Positions 36,252-47,518 are shown, counted from the stretch's first letter. The stretch: DNA of 64,000 nt from Leptospirales bacterium (GCA_013297885.1 JAAFIR010000007.1:62001-126000), one strand, 5' to 3'. Translations and numbers: made by a program. Notes: generated by a model not told the origin, from the sequence alone.

Positions 36252-36896
36252 ATGAAAAAAATTATTCTCATACTATTAATTATCATCAGTTGTAAAAACA
36301 AAGAAGAGCCTAGTTCAGTGGAAAAAAAAGAGCTTAAAAAAATTATTTTTTTTGGAGATAGTTTAACTGCTGGAATGGGACTTTCTCATCCGGAATATTC
36401 ATTTCCACATTTGATTCATAAACAATTAAAAAAAGATGGCATCGAATTAAAACTAATTCATGCAGGTCTCAGTGGGGACACAACTTCTGGTGGAATTTCA
36501 AGAATTGATTGGGTCTTATCTCGTGGTGTAGATTATTTTGTTTTAGAACTTGGGGCAAATGATGGAATGAGAGGAATTAAACCAGAGCTAATTGAAGAAA
36601 ATTTAGTTTCAATTATCAAAACTGTTCGTAAAAAAAATCCTGATACAAAAATCCTTTTAGTAAAAATGTTAGCATTTCCAAATCTCGGTCCAAAATATGG
36701 TAAAGAATTTAATGATGTTTTTGAAAAAGTTTCCAAATCTCAAGATGTGTCTTTGTCTCCATTTTTACTTGAAAAAGTTGCAGGGATCAAATCCTTAAAT
36801 CAAAAAGATGGAATTCATCCCACTGAAGAAGGACACCAATTGATTTCTGAAACAATATATGATTCAATAAAAAAATTAGTTTCTTATAAAGAATAA
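36252..36896 (+). CDS. tesA: SGNH/GDSL esterase, TesA-like lipoprotein
   Basis: This 214-residue SGNH hydrolase is of the TesA/arylesterase group, with thioesterase, esterase or lysophospholipase activity in the periplasm. A lipobox (LIIISC) follows the short signal. Block I is FFGDSLTAGMG (Ser nucleophile), block II GLSGDTTSGG, block III ELGANDGMRG and block V DGIHPTEEGH (Asp-His). All catalytic residues are present. TesA of enterobacteria is soluble periplasmic; lipidation here would hold it at a membrane. Short related sequences (near 36062 and 36927) flank the gene. Confidence 0.88.
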   Translation: MKKIILILLIIISCKNKEEPSSVEKKELKKIIFFGDSLTAGMGLSHPEYSFPHLIHKQLKKDGIELKLIHAGLSGDTTSGGISRIDWVLSRGVDYFVLELGANDGMRGIKPELIEENLVSIIKTVRKKNPDTKILLVKMLAFPNLGPKYGKEFNDVFEKVSKSQDVSLSPFLLEKVAGIKSLNQKDGIHPTEEGHQLISETIYDSIKKLVSYKE

Positions 36897-36999
36897 AAAT
36901 TTGGGTTAAATTTTTTCTGGCTTTAAAAAATATCACATTTTGTTAAAAGGCTGTTAAAAATTTACTTTACTATTTAAAAAAATATTTTACACTAGCAGT

Positions 37000-37203
37000 A
37001 TGAAAACTACAATTGATATTCCAGTTAAGATTCTAGATGAGGTGCTTTTATACAGCAAACAGAAGACTAAAAAAGATGCAATAATTATTGCTATGGAAGA
37101 TTATTTAGCTAGAAAAAAAATGGAAAAATTTGTTTCTAAACTAGGTACACTTGAAAATTTTATGACAAACCCTGAGCTCAATAAACTCAGAAGAAAAAAA
37201 TGA
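37000..37203 (+). CDS. vapB: VapB-type antitoxin
   Basis: This 67-residue antitoxin has an N-terminal ribbon-helix-helix domain (MKTTIDIPVKILDEVLLYSKQKTKKDAI) for DNA binding and dimerisation, and a C-terminal toxin-binding tail (NFMTNPELNKLRRKK). As with other RHH antitoxins it should neutralise the PIN toxin encoded next and repress its own promoter. Its stop overlaps the vapC start by four bases (ATGA). No strong Shine-Dalgarno is visible. Confidence 0.88.
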   Translation: MKTTIDIPVKILDEVLLYSKQKTKKDAIIIAMEDYLARKKMEKFVSKLGTLENFMTNPELNKLRRKK

Positions 37204-37580
37204 TTACATTAATTGATACTTCTGCTTGGATTGAGGCATTAAAAGCCAAAGGAAAAGAAGTAGTTAAATCAAAAGTGAAAGATTTTTTAATCTCTGGTGA
37301 GGCAAGAATTTCTGAACCGATTCTTCTTGAACTTTACAATGGTGCAAGAGGAACAAAAGAGTTAAACCTAATTGAAGAGTTAGAAAATACAATTCCAATT
37401 TTAACTTGTAACAAAGAAATTTTTTCTGAATCAAATTTAATTGCAATTAAACTTAGATCCAAAGGGGTAACAGTTCCATCAGTTGATATTTTAATTTTTA
37501 CAATTTCAAAAGTTTATAAAGCAAACCTTTATCACCAAGATTCAGATTTTTCTTTAATTGAGTCAAAAATAATTAACTAA
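37200..37580 (+). CDS. vapC: VapC-type PIN-domain ribonuclease toxin
   Basis: This 126-residue PIN-domain Mg2+-dependent ribonuclease typically cleaves initiator tRNA or the sarcin-ricin loop of 23S rRNA. The acidic active site is complete: LIDTSAWIE (first Asp), PILLELYNGAR (Glu), VPSVDILIF (Asp) and HQDSDFSLI (Asp). It is translationally coupled to vapB. The pair lies between tesA and a tRNA-Gly gene, a common neighbourhood for mobile toxin-antitoxin loci. Confidence 0.92.
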   Translation: MITLIDTSAWIEALKAKGKEVVKSKVKDFLISGEARISEPILLELYNGARGTKELNLIEELENTIPILTCNKEIFSESNLIAIKLRSKGVTVPSVDILIFTISKVYKANLYHQDSDFSLIESKIIN

Positions 37581-37601
37581 ACTCTAAACAACATACACTC
37601 T

Positions 37602-37697
37602 GTGAATTGGATTGAAGCGAAAATCCTTTTACTTATCTTGATAATTTTTATCAATAAAGTTAAAATACAAAAGAAAAGAGATTGGAAAAATTCGCCC
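37602..37697 (-). repeat. Degenerate structured element, copy E11
   Basis: On the minus strand it begins GGGCGAATTTTTCC and ends CGCTTCAATCCAATTCAC. The end sequences are recognisable, but P1 has a C/A mismatch and the GGGCT segment is lost. It lies between vapC and tRNA-Gly. Confidence 0.5.
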
Positions 37698-37798
37698 AAA
37701 ATTATAATTTAGCATTTACAATTCAACATTCGCTTGCAAAACTAGTGATATTTCTATTTACAAAAACAAGTTTTATAAGATTATGGCTTTATCTAAAC

Positions 37799-37871
<73 letters not shown>

Positions 37872-37904
37872 ATTTATTTCACATCTTTTTTTACCGAGTT
37901 ACCT

Positions 37905-39239
37905 ATGGAATACACAATCACAAGAAACGAAGAAGCAGAAGCAGATTTACTTATAACATTTTCAGTTGAAGACATCAACCAAGCATATGACAAAGCTTTT
38001 GAAAAAGCCCAAAAAAAAGTAAAGTTAAACGGATTCCGTCAAGGTAAAGCTCCTCTTGAAATGGTAAAAAAAGCTATCAAAGAAGAATCTCTCACTGAAG
38101 ATGCGATTAACGATTTGTTAAATGATTCCATCCATCACATTAGTCATAAACTAGAATTTGCGCCGTATGTTTTTCCAAAACTCCATATTGAAAAATTTGA
38201 CAGAAAATCTGAATTATCAGTAAAAGCTACTTATGAAAAATCTCCAGATGTAATCCTTGGTGAATACAAAAATCTACCAATTTCAAATTATAAAATCAAT
38301 CTTACTGACGATTTAATCGATAAAGAATTTAAAGCAATTGCAAAAAAACTTTCTAAAACTGCAAGCCGTGAAGAAAACGAAACTGTTCAAGAAAAAGATC
38401 TTGTTGAATTAGAAATCTCTTCAACAAAAGAAGGTGAAACAGTTGCAGATACTTCAACAGAAAATATTGAACTTGGAACAAACCCAGCATTTGAAAAATT
38501 TGATGTAGAAATCCTGGGATTAAAACTTGGTGAAGAAAAAACATTTAGTTTTACTTTCCCAACTGATAATGAAACTGTAAAAGATATCGCTGGTCAAACA
38601 TACAACTACCATATTAGAGTTCTTTCTATTTCAAAAATAGTTTATCCTGAAATAGATGATAATTTAGCAAAAGAATGGAATGAAAAATTTCAAACATTAC
38701 AAGAACTAAAAGATGAAATTATAAAAAATTATCATGAACAATTTGAAGCAGAATTTAAAAATAAAAATTTTGCAATTATGCTTTCTTCTATTGTTAAAGA
38801 TTCTAAATTTATTATTCCACCAACATTGATGTTAGATGAAAAAAATGGAATTTTTGAGAGAATTAAAGAAAGAACAAAACTAAACGATTTGACTATAGAA
38901 AAATATTCTGAAGTTTTAAAACAACCTCTTGAAGAAACAAATACAAATTTACTGGCTCAGGCTGAAAGAAATATAAAAAATTATTTAGCAATTCACAAAA
39001 TTTCTGCTACTGAAAGTTTAAGCATAACCCCAATTGAAGTTAATGATGTTTATGAATCAGTAACAAAAGGTTTAAAAACAAAACCAGATTCAAATCAAAA
39101 AAGAAATATTTTATCAAATATTCACAGTAATTTAGTTCAAGAAAAAGTAGAAAAATTTTTATTTTCAAATGCAAAACAGGCTTCAATTGAAGAAATTTCA
39201 GTTGAAAAAGCAAACGAGATTTTAAATCATCCAATATAG
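37905..39239 (+). CDS. tig: Trigger factor (ribosome-associated chaperone and prolyl isomerase)
   Basis: Trigger factor (444 residues from ATG 37905) binds nascent chains at the ribosome exit. The N-terminal ribosome-binding domain has the signature NGFRQGKAP (GFRxGxxP loop). An FKBP-like domain follows at about 145-230 ([29 protein letters not shown]), then the helical C-terminal chaperone domain. An upstream frame runs into the tRNA but is not real coding. The order tig-clpP-clpX is conserved in many bacteria. The Shine-Dalgarno is weak. Confidence 0.93.
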   Translation: MEYTITRNEEAEADLLITFSVEDINQAYDKAFEKAQKKVKLNGFRQGKAPLEMVKKAIKEESLTEDAINDLLNDSIHHISHKLEFAPYVFPKLHIEKFDRKSELSVKATYEKSPDVILGEYKNLPISNYKINLTDDLIDKEFKAIAKKLSKTASREENETVQEKDLVELEISSTKEGETVADTSTENIELGTNPAFEKFDVEILGLKLGEEKTFSFTFPTDNETVKDIAGQTYNYHIRVLSISKIVYPEIDDNLAKEWNEKFQTLQELKDEIIKNYHEQFEAEFKNKNFAIMLSSIVKDSKFIIPPTLMLDEKNGIFERIKERTKLNDLTIEKYSEVLKQPLEETNTNLLAQAERNIKNYLAIHKISATESLSITPIEVNDVYESVTKGLKTKPDSNQKRNILSNIHSNLVQEKVEKFLFSNAKQASIEEISVEKANEILNHPI

Positions 39240-39248
39240 GAGTCTTAA

Positions 39249-39857
39249 ATGCCATATCTACCAACAGTAACAGAACAAACTAGTCGTGGGGAAAGAAGAG
39301 ACGATATTTATTCTCGTCTTTTAAGAGATAGAGTAATATTTATCGGAAGTGGAATTGATGATGAATTTGCAAATGCAATTATTGCACAATTATTATTCTT
39401 AGAAGCAGACAATCCAGAAAGAGATATTTCAATTTATATCAATTCACCAGGTGGGTATATTTCTTCAGGGCTTGCTGTTTATGACACAATGCAATATGTT
39501 AAACCTGAAATCAGAACTTTATGTATTGGACAAGCTTCTTCAATGGCTTCTTTGCTTTTAGCTGCTGGAACAAAAGGAAAAAGATACGCTCTTCCACATG
39601 CAAGAATTATGATGCACCAACCAAGTGGTGGAGCAACAGGTCAAGCATCTGATATTGAAATCCAAGCAAATGAAATTTTAAGAGTTAAATCTATCATCAA
39701 TCAAATATACAACAAACTCACTGGTAAAGAAATTTCAGTAATTGAAAAAGACACTGAAAGAGACTTTTACATGACTGCCGAAGAATCAAAAGCATATGGG
39801 ATTGTAGATACAGTGATGTCTTTAGATAGAAAAGCATCAAAGGCTTTAGCGAATTAA
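39249..39857 (+). CDS. clpP: ATP-dependent Clp protease proteolytic subunit
   Basis: ClpP (202 residues) forms the tetradecameric serine protease chamber fed by Clp[18 protein letters not shown] is the hydrophobic-pocket region, [14 protein letters not shown] precedes the nucleophile in [14 protein letters not shown] (Ser), and [10 protein letters not shown] carries His; the catalytic Asp is in [10 protein letters not shown]. It starts nine bases after tig with an AGGAG site and shares one base with the clpX start. Confidence 0.97.
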   Translation: MPYLPTVTEQTSRGERRDDIYSRLLRDRVIFIGSGIDDEFANAIIAQLLFLEADNPERDISIYINSPGGYISSGLAVYDTMQYVKPEIRTLCIGQASSMASLLLAAGTKGKRYALPHARIMMHQPSGGATGQASDIEIQANEILRVKSIINQIYNKLTGKEISVIEKDTERDFYMTAEESKAYGIVDTVMSLDRKASKALAN

Positions 39858-41101
39858 TGGCGAAAGAAAAATTACATTGTTCGTTTTGTGGAAAGGAGCA
39901 AGATTCTGTTAAACGACTTGTTGCTGGACCTGGGGTTTATATTTGTGATGAATGTATTTCTCTTTGTGTTGAAATTATTTCAGACGAGAACTCCGGAGTT
40001 GAAAAAACTAGTAATATTTCTGAAGTCCCTAAACCAAATGAAATAAAAAAAATTTTAGATCAATATGTAATTGGGCAACATGAAGCAAAAAAAGCTTTAT
40101 CTGTTGCTGTTTATAATCATTATAAAAGAATCCATTTTAATGCTGAAAAAGGTAAAGAGATTGATTTAGATAAATCTAATATTTTATTAATTGGGCCAAC
40201 AGGTAGTGGTAAAACATTACTAGCTCAAACACTTGCTAGAATCTTAAAAGTTCCTTTTGCAATTGTGGATGCTACTGCTTTAACTGAAGCAGGTTATGTT
40301 GGTGAAGATGTAGAAAATATTATTTTAAAATTAATTCAAAATGCTGAGAATGATATAAAAAAAGCAGAACTTGGAATTATTTATATTGATGAAATTGATA
40401 AAATTTCAAGAAAAAATGATTCTGCTTCCATCACAAGAGATGTAAGTGGTGAAGGTGTTCAACAAGCACTACTCAAAATCATTGAAGGCACTGTTGCAAA
40501 TGTTCCTCCTCAAGGTGGAAGAAAACATCCTCACCAAGATTATCTTTCAATTGATACTAGAAATATTTTATTTATTTGTGGTGGAGCTTTTGTTGATTTA
40601 GATAGAATTGTTAAAAATCGAATTGGTGTAAAAACAATTGGGTTTGGTGATAATGATAGCAAAAATTTTGATACTGCATCTAAAACTGAAATTTTAAAAG
40701 AAGTGATTCCAGATGATTTATTAAAATATGGATTAATTCCTGAATTTGTTGGACGACTTCCAATTCATGCTACTTTAGAAGAAGCTGATATTGAAACTTT
40801 AAAAAGAATTTTTACTGAACCAAAAAATTCTATTATCAAACAATTTCAAAAAATGTTTGAACTAGAAAATGTGGTATTAAAATTTACTGATAATGCTATT
40901 GATGCTATTGCAAAAAAAGCAATTGAAAGAGAAGCAGGTGCAAGAGGTTTAAGAGCAATCATTGAAGATATTATGATGGATTTGATGTTTCACATACCCT
41001 CTAGGTCAGATATTTTTGAAATTATAATTACAGAAGAAGCTGTTCTTAAAAAAGATCAACCTTTGTTACTTTTAAAATCCGAAGAAAAAAAAGCCTCTTA
41101 A
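39857..41101 (+). CDS. clpX: ATP-dependent Clp protease ATP-binding subunit ClpX
   Basis: ClpX (414 residues) is the AAA+ unfoldase that delivers tagged substrates to ClpP. The N-terminal zinc finger has CSFCGKEQ and CDECISLC, Walker A is GPTGSGKT, Walker [11 protein letters not shown], the pore loop GYVGED, and GAFVDL and the IGF loop (IGFG) for ClpP docking are visible. The start overlaps clpP by one base (TAATG). A small hairpin overlaps its stop. Confidence 0.98.
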   Translation: MAKEKLHCSFCGKEQDSVKRLVAGPGVYICDECISLCVEIISDENSGVEKTSNISEVPKPNEIKKILDQYVIGQHEAKKALSVAVYNHYKRIHFNAEKGKEIDLDKSNILLIGPTGSGKTLLAQTLARILKVPFAIVDATALTEAGYVGEDVENIILKLIQNAENDIKKAELGIIYIDEIDKISRKNDSASITRDVSGEGVQQALLKIIEGTVANVPPQGGRKHPHQDYLSIDTRNILFICGGAFVDLDRIVKNRIGVKTIGFGDNDSKNFDTASKTEILKEVIPDDLLKYGLIPEFVGRLPIHATLEEADIETLKRIFTEPKNSIIKQFQKMFELENVVLKFTDNAIDAIAKKAIEREAGARGLRAIIEDIMMDLMFHIPSRSDIFEIIITEEAVLKKDQPLLLLKSEEKKAS

Positions 41102-41110
41102 AAAAGGCTT
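41091..41110 (+). terminator. Weak terminator-like hairpin at the clpX stop
   Basis: AAGCCT and AGGCTT flank an eight-base loop; GAATTTTCT follows. The stem is short and overlaps the stop codon, so some read-through into the next gene is likely. Confidence 0.4.
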
Positions 41111-41144
41111 GAATTTTCTAATATTCAACCGATAAATTTACCAA

Positions 41145-41861
41145 ATGGATTTAAAAAAAGTCAACCCAAGTGATATACTTGGATTTTTAGATAATTTAAT
41201 CTCAAAAATCCCAGATAATATACAAAGAATTATTAGAAATGTGTTTATAGGAATTTGTTTAATTTTTGCTTTTTATGTAATATACAAAGCAGTAGGTTAT
41301 GGCTGGGGACTTGCTAAACAAGAAGGACATGAACTTGCAAGAGATACTAAATCTATTTTTTTAGAAGAAATCGAAAGAGAACAAAATCGAAAAAGAAAAT
41401 CCATCAAAATGCCTGAAACAAATTTTATAGAAGAAGATTTATATAAGATTAAAAAAAAATATGAACCCTATGGTAGAGAAACAGATTCTGAATCAATTGT
41501 TCCAAATGATACAAATTTATTGGAAAAAGAAATCGGTTTAAGAGCACTTAAAGACAAAACTGCAACATCTCCATTAAGTGAGTTGGAAGATTCACCAAAC
41601 CAAAATCCAAATTATAAAGAAACCGAAAAATCTAAAAGAGATTTGAAACTAAGAGATAATTTTGAATCTGCTAATGATAGGACTTCCGACCCAACAGTAA
41701 TTTTTGAAAAATCAGATGATTATTATTCTACAAAATCAATTGATAAAAAAGAAAAAGAGGATAAATCAATTAAAATAGAAAAATCACTTCCCAACGAAAA
41801 TAAAAATCGTTTATTCATTCCGAATAAAAAATTTAATGAAAGAAAAACTTTACTTGAATAA
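41145..41861 (+). CDS. Hypothetical single-pass membrane protein
   Basis: This 238-residue protein has one transmembrane segment near residues 32-52 (VFIGICLIFAFYVIYKAVGYG) after a short amphipathic N-terminus. The remaining 180 residues are charged and low-complexity (rich in Lys, Glu, Ser, Asn), presumably disordered. I recognise no domain. It ends one base before the start of the TPR-like gene, and both encode exported or membrane proteins, so they may form an envelope unit downstream of clpX. Confidence 0.65.
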   Translation: MDLKKVNPSDILGFLDNLISKIPDNIQRIIRNVFIGICLIFAFYVIYKAVGYGWGLAKQEGHELARDTKSIFLEEIEREQNRKRKSIKMPETNFIEEDLYKIKKKYEPYGRETDSESIVPNDTNLLEKEIGLRALKDKTATSPLSELEDSPNQNPNYKETEKSKRDLKLRDNFESANDRTSDPTVIFEKSDDYYSTKSIDKKEKEDKSIKIEKSLPNENKNRLFIPNKKFNERKTLLE

Positions 41862-41862
41862 C

Positions 41863-43110
41863 ATGAAAAAAATAATTTTACTTTTACTAATTTCAATTTC
41901 ACTTTTTGCTGACGAAAAAAAAGAAATAAGAATTCCTTTTCCAGATTCAATTAATTTAGAAAAAGAAGAATTAATTAAAAAAGAAACTGGTTTTGAAAAA
42001 AAATCTACAATCACTATTCAATTTCCAAATGATTCTATTAAAGAAAAAAAAAATACTGATGTTGAATTCAAGGAACTAGGAAAAGAAAAAAACTCGATAT
42101 CAAAAGATTCTCTACCTCTACAGAAACTTCTTATTTTACCTGAAGAGGAAAATTCACTTTTAGAAAATAAAATTGAAACAATAAATGAAAATAAAAAAAA
42201 TAATGTTAATGAAAATTCTTTTAAAGAAGTTTCAAATTCTAAAGAAATTAAAGAAGCAAAAATTTCCAATTTATCTTCTAAAGATCAATCCAAAGAAATT
42301 AAAAAAGAAGAACCGAAAGAATCTAGACTTAAAAAAACTTTAACAGAAAATAAACCAAAAGATATCCGAGCTAATTCAAAATTAAATCCACTTAATGCTG
42401 AAGAAAATATTTCAAAAAAAGATAATACTAAAGTTGCTCTACCAAATCAATCACCAAAATCCAAAGCAAAAACTGTTAAAGAAGATGAATCTATTCCGCC
42501 ATACGAAAGATCTAAATACCAAATTAATAGAGACAATATTCCAGATGCAAATCCAGATTTAAGCCTCACAGCAAATTCAGGTGGGATTAAATCTAATCCT
42601 GCTAAGTTTGATCAAATCAGACTTCTTAGTATAGAAAGAAAAAAATCTGAAGCTTTAGCAGTGATTGATTCAATAGAAGATTTAGAAAATAAAATGAAAG
42701 CTTATTATGAATTAGCTATTGGGTTGGAGAATTCTGCAAAAAATAACAAAAAGTTAATGGCAGAATCAATTCCCTATTTTTTAAAAATTATTACTGAATC
42801 TCCTAAAGAGAATCAACTATTACCTAAGACTTTGTGGGCTATTTCACAACTTCATTTTAAAATAGATGAACCTACACAAGGGTTAGACCATCTATCAAAT
42901 TTAATCTTAAACTATAAAAATTCAGAATTTATTGATGATGCAATATATTTAAGTGCAAGAATCTATGAAGATGTCCCAAGTATTCGAAATCTGGATCGAG
43001 CAAAAAAATATTACTCAATTTTCTTAAAAAATCAGGATAAACCTTATTTCAAAAATAGTATTTATCTACCATTTATTAAATCCCGCTCTGAAAGATTTAA
43101 TTTAGAATAA
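41863..43110 (+). CDS. Exported TPR-like protein with long charged linker
   Basis: This 415-residue protein begins with a signal peptide (IILLLLISISLFADE). Residues about 20-260 are a Lys/Glu/Asn-rich low-complexity region. The C-terminal 150 residues form a helical repeat domain of TPR type (PKTLWAISQLHFKIDEPTQGLDHL; IYLSARIYEDVPSIRNLDRAKKYY). The ATG at 41863 is preferred to 41836 because it gives a normal signal peptide and starts just after the previous stop. The layout, signal-disordered linker-TPR, resembles cell-envelope scaffolds such as CpoB/YbgF, but there is no proof of that role. Confidence 0.7.
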   Translation: MKKIILLLLISISLFADEKKEIRIPFPDSINLEKEELIKKETGFEKKSTITIQFPNDSIKEKKNTDVEFKELGKEKNSISKDSLPLQKLLILPEEENSLLENKIETINENKKNNVNENSFKEVSNSKEIKEAKISNLSSKDQSKEIKKEEPKESRLKKTLTENKPKDIRANSKLNPLNAEENISKKDNTKVALPNQSPKSKAKTVKEDESIPPYERSKYQINRDNIPDANPDLSLTANSGGIKSNPAKFDQIRLLSIERKKSEALAVIDSIEDLENKMKAYYELAIGLENSAKNNKKLMAESIPYFLKIITESPKENQLLPKTLWAISQLHFKIDEPTQGLDHLSNLILNYKNSEFIDDAIYLSARIYEDVPSIRNLDRAKKYYSIFLKNQDKPYFKNSIYLPFIKSRSERFNLE

Positions 43111-43162
43111 TTTTATTAAAATTCTTCTTTACAAAAGATATTAAATAGTAAGATAGAATATA

Positions 43163-43831
43163 ATGTCACTTGTTTTAGATGAAAAAGAAATTGAACATAC
43201 CTTAATCCAAATTTTACAAGATGGTACAACTGGTGGATTAACTGATTTTATATCATGGATAATGCTTTATAAAAAACAATTCCTAAATCAAGAAGTTCAA
43301 ATCGATTCCAATATTGTAAAACTCAAATTGGAGTCACTAAAATCTTCTGGTTTTGCAGAAGCTGGAAAATTTGATCCAAAAGAATTTACAATTTCCTCCA
43401 ATGAATTACAAAAGAAAAAAATTCCATCTATTGATAAATTTAAAATACTAGGAATTGGAAAGTATTCTCCCATACAATATGCAAGATCTAGACAGGAAAA
43501 TTTTTTAAATTTAAATAAAGCAATTGAGGAAGATGCTACTGATATATCAATCGCTACAATTGAAGCAGTTGAAAATTCTGTTAAATATGGTGATGGAAAA
43601 ACTGTAATTTTTGAGCAAGAAATTGATTCGGAAAGAATTTATAAACTTAAAATTATTAATGGTATTAAAGAATTTGATTTATCAGATGAAATTGAAAGAG
43701 GAAAATATTCCTCCAACATCACTCTCATGAGAGGTGTAATGATTATGGAAAAATTATTTCATAAACTTGATTTACAAATTAAAAATGATTTGAACGAAGT
43801 TCATCTTTACGCTGAAAAAAAACTTTCTTAA
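43163..43831 (+). CDS. Anti-sigma-type ATP-binding protein (HATPase_c)
   Basis: This 222-residue protein has an N-terminal region of about 85 residues with no known domain and a C-terminal GHKL ATPase domain of the RsbW/SpoIIAB kind: N-box [13 protein letters not shown] near residue 140 and a G2-like loop [14 protein letters not shown] near 190. Such proteins bind ATP and phosphorylate anti-anti-sigma factors or sequester a sigma factor. No STAS partner is adjacent. Two bases separate it from uvrB, so they are probably co-transcribed. Confidence 0.75.
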   Translation: MSLVLDEKEIEHTLIQILQDGTTGGLTDFISWIMLYKKQFLNQEVQIDSNIVKLKLESLKSSGFAEAGKFDPKEFTISSNELQKKKIPSIDKFKILGIGKYSPIQYARSRQENFLNLNKAIEEDATDISIATIEAVENSVKYGDGKTVIFEQEIDSERIYKLKIINGIKEFDLSDEIERGKYSSNITLMRGVMIMEKLFHKLDLQIKNDLNEVHLYAEKKLS

Positions 43832-43833
43832 GA

Positions 43834-45825
43834 ATGCCAAACTTTGAATTAATCACTCCCTTTAAAGCAGCAGGAGATCAAGTTAAAGCCATAGATAAAA
43901 TCATTACTTCTTTTGAAAAAGGTGAAGATAAAATTACTTTAATTGGTGTAACAGGTTCAGGAAAAACTTTTACAATGGCTGAAGTAATTCAAAAATTAAA
44001 TAAACCAACTTTAATTTTATCTCATAATAAAACTTTGGCTGCACAATTATTTAGAGAGTTTAAAGAATTTTTTCCAAAAAACGCAGTAGAATATTTTGTT
44101 TCTTATTATGATTATTACCAACCAGAAGCATATGTTCCATCTTCAGATACCTTTATAGAAAAAGATATGAGAATGAATGAAGAAATTGATATGTTAAGAC
44201 TTAGAGCAACTTCTTCATTATTAGAAAGATCTGATGTTATTATTGTCAGTTCAGTTTCTTGTATTTATGGTTTAGGTTCTCCTGAAGAATATACCAATTC
44301 AAGAATTATCTTAAAAAAAGGTCAAAGAATGGATCGAGATGAATTAATTAGAAAACTTCTCCATATCCAATACCAAAGAAATGATATTGATTTTTCTCGT
44401 GGAAATTTTAGAGTTCGTGGTGATAGCATTGAACTAATGCCTGCTTATTCAGAAGAAGGATATAGAGTAGAATTTTTTGGAGACGAAATTGATTCTCTCA
44501 CAAAATTTCATCCTGTTACAGGAAAAGCAGTTTTAAAAACTGATGTAATGCTTATCTTTCCCGCAAAACATTTTATTACAAGCGGACCAAAAATTGAAGA
44601 TGCAATAAAAATGATTCAAGCTGAAACAGAATTAAGAGTTGAAGAATTTAAGAAAAATGGAAAACTTCTTGAAGCTGAAAGAATTTCATCAAGAACTAGT
44701 TATGATATGGAAATGTTAAAAGAACTTGGATATTGTTCTGGAATTGAAAATTATTCAAGACATTTAACTGGAAAAAAAGAAGGTGAAAGACCAGCTTGTT
44801 TAATTGATTATTTTCCTGAGGATTTTTTGTTAATTATAGACGAGTCTCATGTTACGGTTCCTCAAATTGGCGGAATGTTTGCTGGGGACCGGGCTAGAAA
44901 AGAAACTTTGGTTAATTTTGGTTTTAGACTCCCTTCAGCTTTAGATAATCGTCCGTTGAATTTTAAAGAGTTTGAACAAATTACTAAAGATACATTATAT
45001 GTTTCTGCTACCCCAGCTGATTATGAATTAGAAAAAGCAAAAATTCATGTGGAACAAATTATTAGACCAACTGGTTTAATTGACCCCGTTCTAGAAGTGA
45101 GACCCACTTTAAATCAAATTGATGATTTGGTTGTAGAAATCAAAAAACGTGCTGAAATTAAAGAAAGAACTTTAGTAACAACTCTCACAAAAAAAATGTC
45201 TGAAGATTTAACTGATTATTTTAAGGAGATGGGAATCAAAGTTTCTTATTTGCATTCTGAAGTGGAAACAATTGAAAGAGTAGAAATCATTCGGGATTTA
45301 CGTAAAGGAATTTATGATTGTATTGTTGGGATAAATCTTTTGAGAGAAGGACTTGATATTCCAGAAGTCTCACTGGTTGCGATTTTAGATGCAGATAAAG
45401 AAGGTTTTTTAAGAAACTATAAATCTCTTATTCAAACAATTGGAAGAGCTGCAAGAAATCTAAATGGTAGAGCGATTTTATATGCTGATAGAACAACTGA
45501 CTCAATGAAGAAAGCAATTGATGAAACGAATAGAAGACGTAAAATTCAAGAAGAGCATAATATAAAATTTGGTATTGAGCCAAAATCTATCATCAAAGAA
45601 ATTGGGAATATTTTACCTAGAGAAATTAAAGAACTTAGTTCTGAGGATGAAATTTTAAATGAGATAGATAAAAATTTTACTCTAAAAAAATATAAAACAT
45701 ATGAAAATTTAAAAGAAAAATTAAAAGAAGCAATGTTAGTTGCAGCTAAAGAATTAAATTTTGAAAAAGCAACTCTTCTTCGTGACAAAATGCTTTCTAT
45801 TAGAATTAAACCAGAAGAAGATTAA
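43834..45825 (+). CDS. uvrB: Excinuclease ABC subunit B
   Basis: UvrB (663 residues, full length) is the damage-verification helicase of nucleotide excision repair. Walker A GVTGSGKT, the beta-hairpin region [12 protein letters not shown], helicase motif [16 protein letters not shown], motif [20 protein letters not shown] and QTIGRAARN, and the C-terminal UvrC-binding UVR motif ([17 protein letters not shown]) are all present. uvrA and uvrC are not in the window. Confidence 0.98.
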   Translation: MPNFELITPFKAAGDQVKAIDKIITSFEKGEDKITLIGVTGSGKTFTMAEVIQKLNKPTLILSHNKTLAAQLFREFKEFFPKNAVEYFVSYYDYYQPEAYVPSSDTFIEKDMRMNEEIDMLRLRATSSLLERSDVIIVSSVSCIYGLGSPEEYTNSRIILKKGQRMDRDELIRKLLHIQYQRNDIDFSRGNFRVRGDSIELMPAYSEEGYRVEFFGDEIDSLTKFHPVTGKAVLKTDVMLIFPAKHFITSGPKIEDAIKMIQAETELRVEEFKKNGKLLEAERISSRTSYDMEMLKELGYCSGIENYSRHLTGKKEGERPACLIDYFPEDFLLIIDESHVTVPQIGGMFAGDRARKETLVNFGFRLPSALDNRPLNFKEFEQITKDTLYVSATPADYELEKAKIHVEQIIRPTGLIDPVLEVRPTLNQIDDLVVEIKKRAEIKERTLVTTLTKKMSEDLTDYFKEMGIKVSYLHSEVETIERVEIIRDLRKGIYDCIVGINLLREGLDIPEVSLVAILDADKEGFLRNYKSLIQTIGRAARNLNGRAILYADRTTDSMKKAIDETNRRRKIQEEHNIKFGIEPKSIIKEIGNILPREIKELSSEDEILNEIDKNFTLKKYKTYENLKEKLKEAMLVAAKELNFEKATLLRDKMLSIRIKPEED

Positions 45826-45855
45826 AAAATATTTATAGAAGTTTATTCAATTCTA

Positions 45856-45978
45856 GCGAAAGGGATTGAAGCGTTTCCCACCATTATCTCTGTGGGAAGT
45901 AGCGAAAAGCCCAGTTTTTTCTCACCTCGTTAAATAAAATTATCGTTTAATCAATGTTATGTGAGAAAAAATTCGCCC
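45856..45978 (-). repeat. Structured intergenic element, copy E8
   Basis: On the minus strand it starts GGGCGAA and ends CCCTTTCGC. P1 is GCGAA/TTCGC and P2 is GGG/CCC. The first hairpin has arms TTTTTTCTCAC/GTGAGAAAAAA around a long loop containing the E2-like 18-mer with one mismatch; the second is TTCCCAC/GTGGGAA. It fills the gap between uvrB and the convergent aldolase gene. Confidence 0.88.
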
Positions 45979-46010
45979 TTCGAGAAGCTCAGGACAAAAC
46001 CCAAATAAAA

Positions 46011-46655
46011 TTAAGGAATAATTTTTTTTGAATCTTCAATAAATTTTTCAAGACCAATATCTGTAAGTGGATGTTTTACTAAATTTAAAATTACTGCATA
46101 CGGTAGAGTTGCCACATCAGCACCAATCAAACTAACTTCTTTAATATGCATTGGATGACGAATTGAAGCAGCTAAAATTTCAGTTTTAAAATTATAATTT
46201 GTATAAATTGTTTTAATATCTTTAATCAATTCTAAACCATTATAACCAGTATCATCAATTCTTCCAATAAAAGGCGAAATATAAGTAGCACCAACTTTTG
46301 CTGCAAGTAATGCTTGGGAGGAAGAAAAACAAAGCGTTACATTGGTTTTAATTTTTCGTTTAGTTAGCTCAGAGACTAATTTGATTCCATCCATAATCAG
46401 AGGAACTTTAATAACCACATTTTCTGCAATTTCTGAAAGTGTATGAGCTTCTTTTAACATGGAATCATACTCAGTTGTTAAGACTTCGGCACTAACAGGA
46501 CCATTTGTTATTTTACAGATTTCAGAAATAACTTCTTTAAAACTTTTTTTGTTTGAAGCAATTATGCTTGGATTAGTAGTCACCCCATCCAAAATTCCGA
46601 TGGAGTGAATATGTTTAATTTCTTCTAGGCTAGCAGTGTCTAAAAAAAATTTCAT
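46011..46655 (-). CDS. fsa: Transaldolase/fructose-6-phosphate aldolase family protein
   Basis: This 214-residue short transaldolase (TalC/FSA group) is a class I aldolase using a Schiff-base lysine. [33 protein letters not shown] with the lysine and [12 protein letters not shown] are diagnostic. Members act either as pentose-phosphate transaldolase or as fructose-6-phosphate aldolase; the sequence alone does not settle which, though transaldolase is the more common physiological role. It overlaps the preceding gene (46655) by one base. Confidence 0.92.
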   Translation of the reverse strand: MKFFLDTASLEEIKHIHSIGILDGVTTNPSIIASNKKSFKEVISEICKITNGPVSAEVLTTEYDSMLKEAHTLSEIAENVVIKVPLIMDGIKLVSELTKRKIKTNVTLCFSSSQALLAAKVGATYISPFIGRIDDTGYNGLELIKDIKTIYTNYNFKTEILAASIRHPMHIKEVSLIGADVATLPYAVILNLVKHPLTDIGLEKFIEDSKKIIP

Positions 46656-47518
46656 TAATTTTTTGTTGGAGCTACTTCAGTTTTCGCAGGAACAACTTCT
46701 CTATCTCTTTTTTCTTTGTCTTCTTCTTGATAAATACCTTCGTTAATTAAATCCAATAATACATCAGTTTCTCTTGCAGAAAAATAATCTTTATAATCGA
46801 TATTAATTAAATCTGATTTATCAACAGAAAAATAATCCATTCTTTTTGAAAAAGCTTTTTTATTATATGGTTCAACCCATTGTAAAATAAATTCACCTTT
46901 GCTTTGTGCTGCGGCTTTTGAAACTCCAGCTTCTGCAACTTCACCAGCTTTAGCCCTATTAAAAGTCCAAGAATAAAACCCAGCAATTTTTTTTGAATCA
47001 TCACTCATATCAGTTGAATCATCTTCATCTTCAGGTTTTGAAAATTTATCTTTTGGAATCTGAGCTTTTGGTTCTTTCATTGCTTTTCCATATTTATCTT
47101 CAATTTGCTTTTTAAGTTTGATACTCTCTACTGGGCTAAAATAAACACCAACTGAAAAAAGCATTGAAGTTCCAGAATGATCGTCTTCTTTTGATTTATT
47201 AAATTTTGCTAAAATTTTGGGTTTTTTGTAAAAGCGATACAAATAAGTGATATTATTTCTTTTTATAAGTAATGATTTATCTTTAACTTCATTTAAAATT
47301 TCTATTTTTTCTTTAGTTTCAGGATTATTTCTAATAGACATAATCTGTTCTCTGATTGAGTCAAAAGGTTTTCCCCAAGAAGCATCTCCAAGACCTGAAC
47401 CTGGACCGGGAACTGAAACAGCGATTTTGGATTGGTCGATTGCTGGTTTCTCAGTTTCAATTTTTTCTTGAGAAATTAAATTAGTTAAAAGAAAAATAAA
47501 TAGTATCGAATATTTCAT
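46655..47518 (-). CDS. Exported hypothetical protein
   Basis: This 287-residue protein has a cleavable signal ([15 protein letters not shown]) and then a mature domain with [14 protein letters not shown], resembling the start of periplasmic proteins that track a conserved 'wG.s..ev...' strand. The middle contains an acidic stretch ([12 protein letters not shown]), and the C-terminus is charged and rich in Lys, Glu and Pro. Function unknown. It shares one base with the downstream aldolase gene, so they are co-transcribed. It is divergent from the HPt gene. Confidence 0.65.
   Translation of the reverse strand: MKYSILFIFLLTNLISQEKIETEKPAIDQSKIAVSVPGPGSGLGDASWGKPFDSIREQIMSIRNNPETKEKIEILNEVKDKSLLIKRNNITYLYRFYKKPKILAKFNKSKEDDHSGTSMLFSVGVYFSPVESIKLKKQIEDKYGKAMKEPKAQIPKDKFSKPEDEDDSTDMSDDSKKIAGFYSWTFNRAKAGEVAEAGVSKAAAQSKGEFILQWVEPYNKKAFSKRMDYFSVDKSDLINIDYKDYFSARETDVLLDLINEGIYQEEDKEKRDREVVPAKTEVAPTKN

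Noticed and set aside
41145-43110. Two adjacent envelope genes as a Tol-Pal-type system
   Set aside because: The signal plus TPR layout recalls CpoB, but no TolQ, TolR, TolB or Pal homologue is present.
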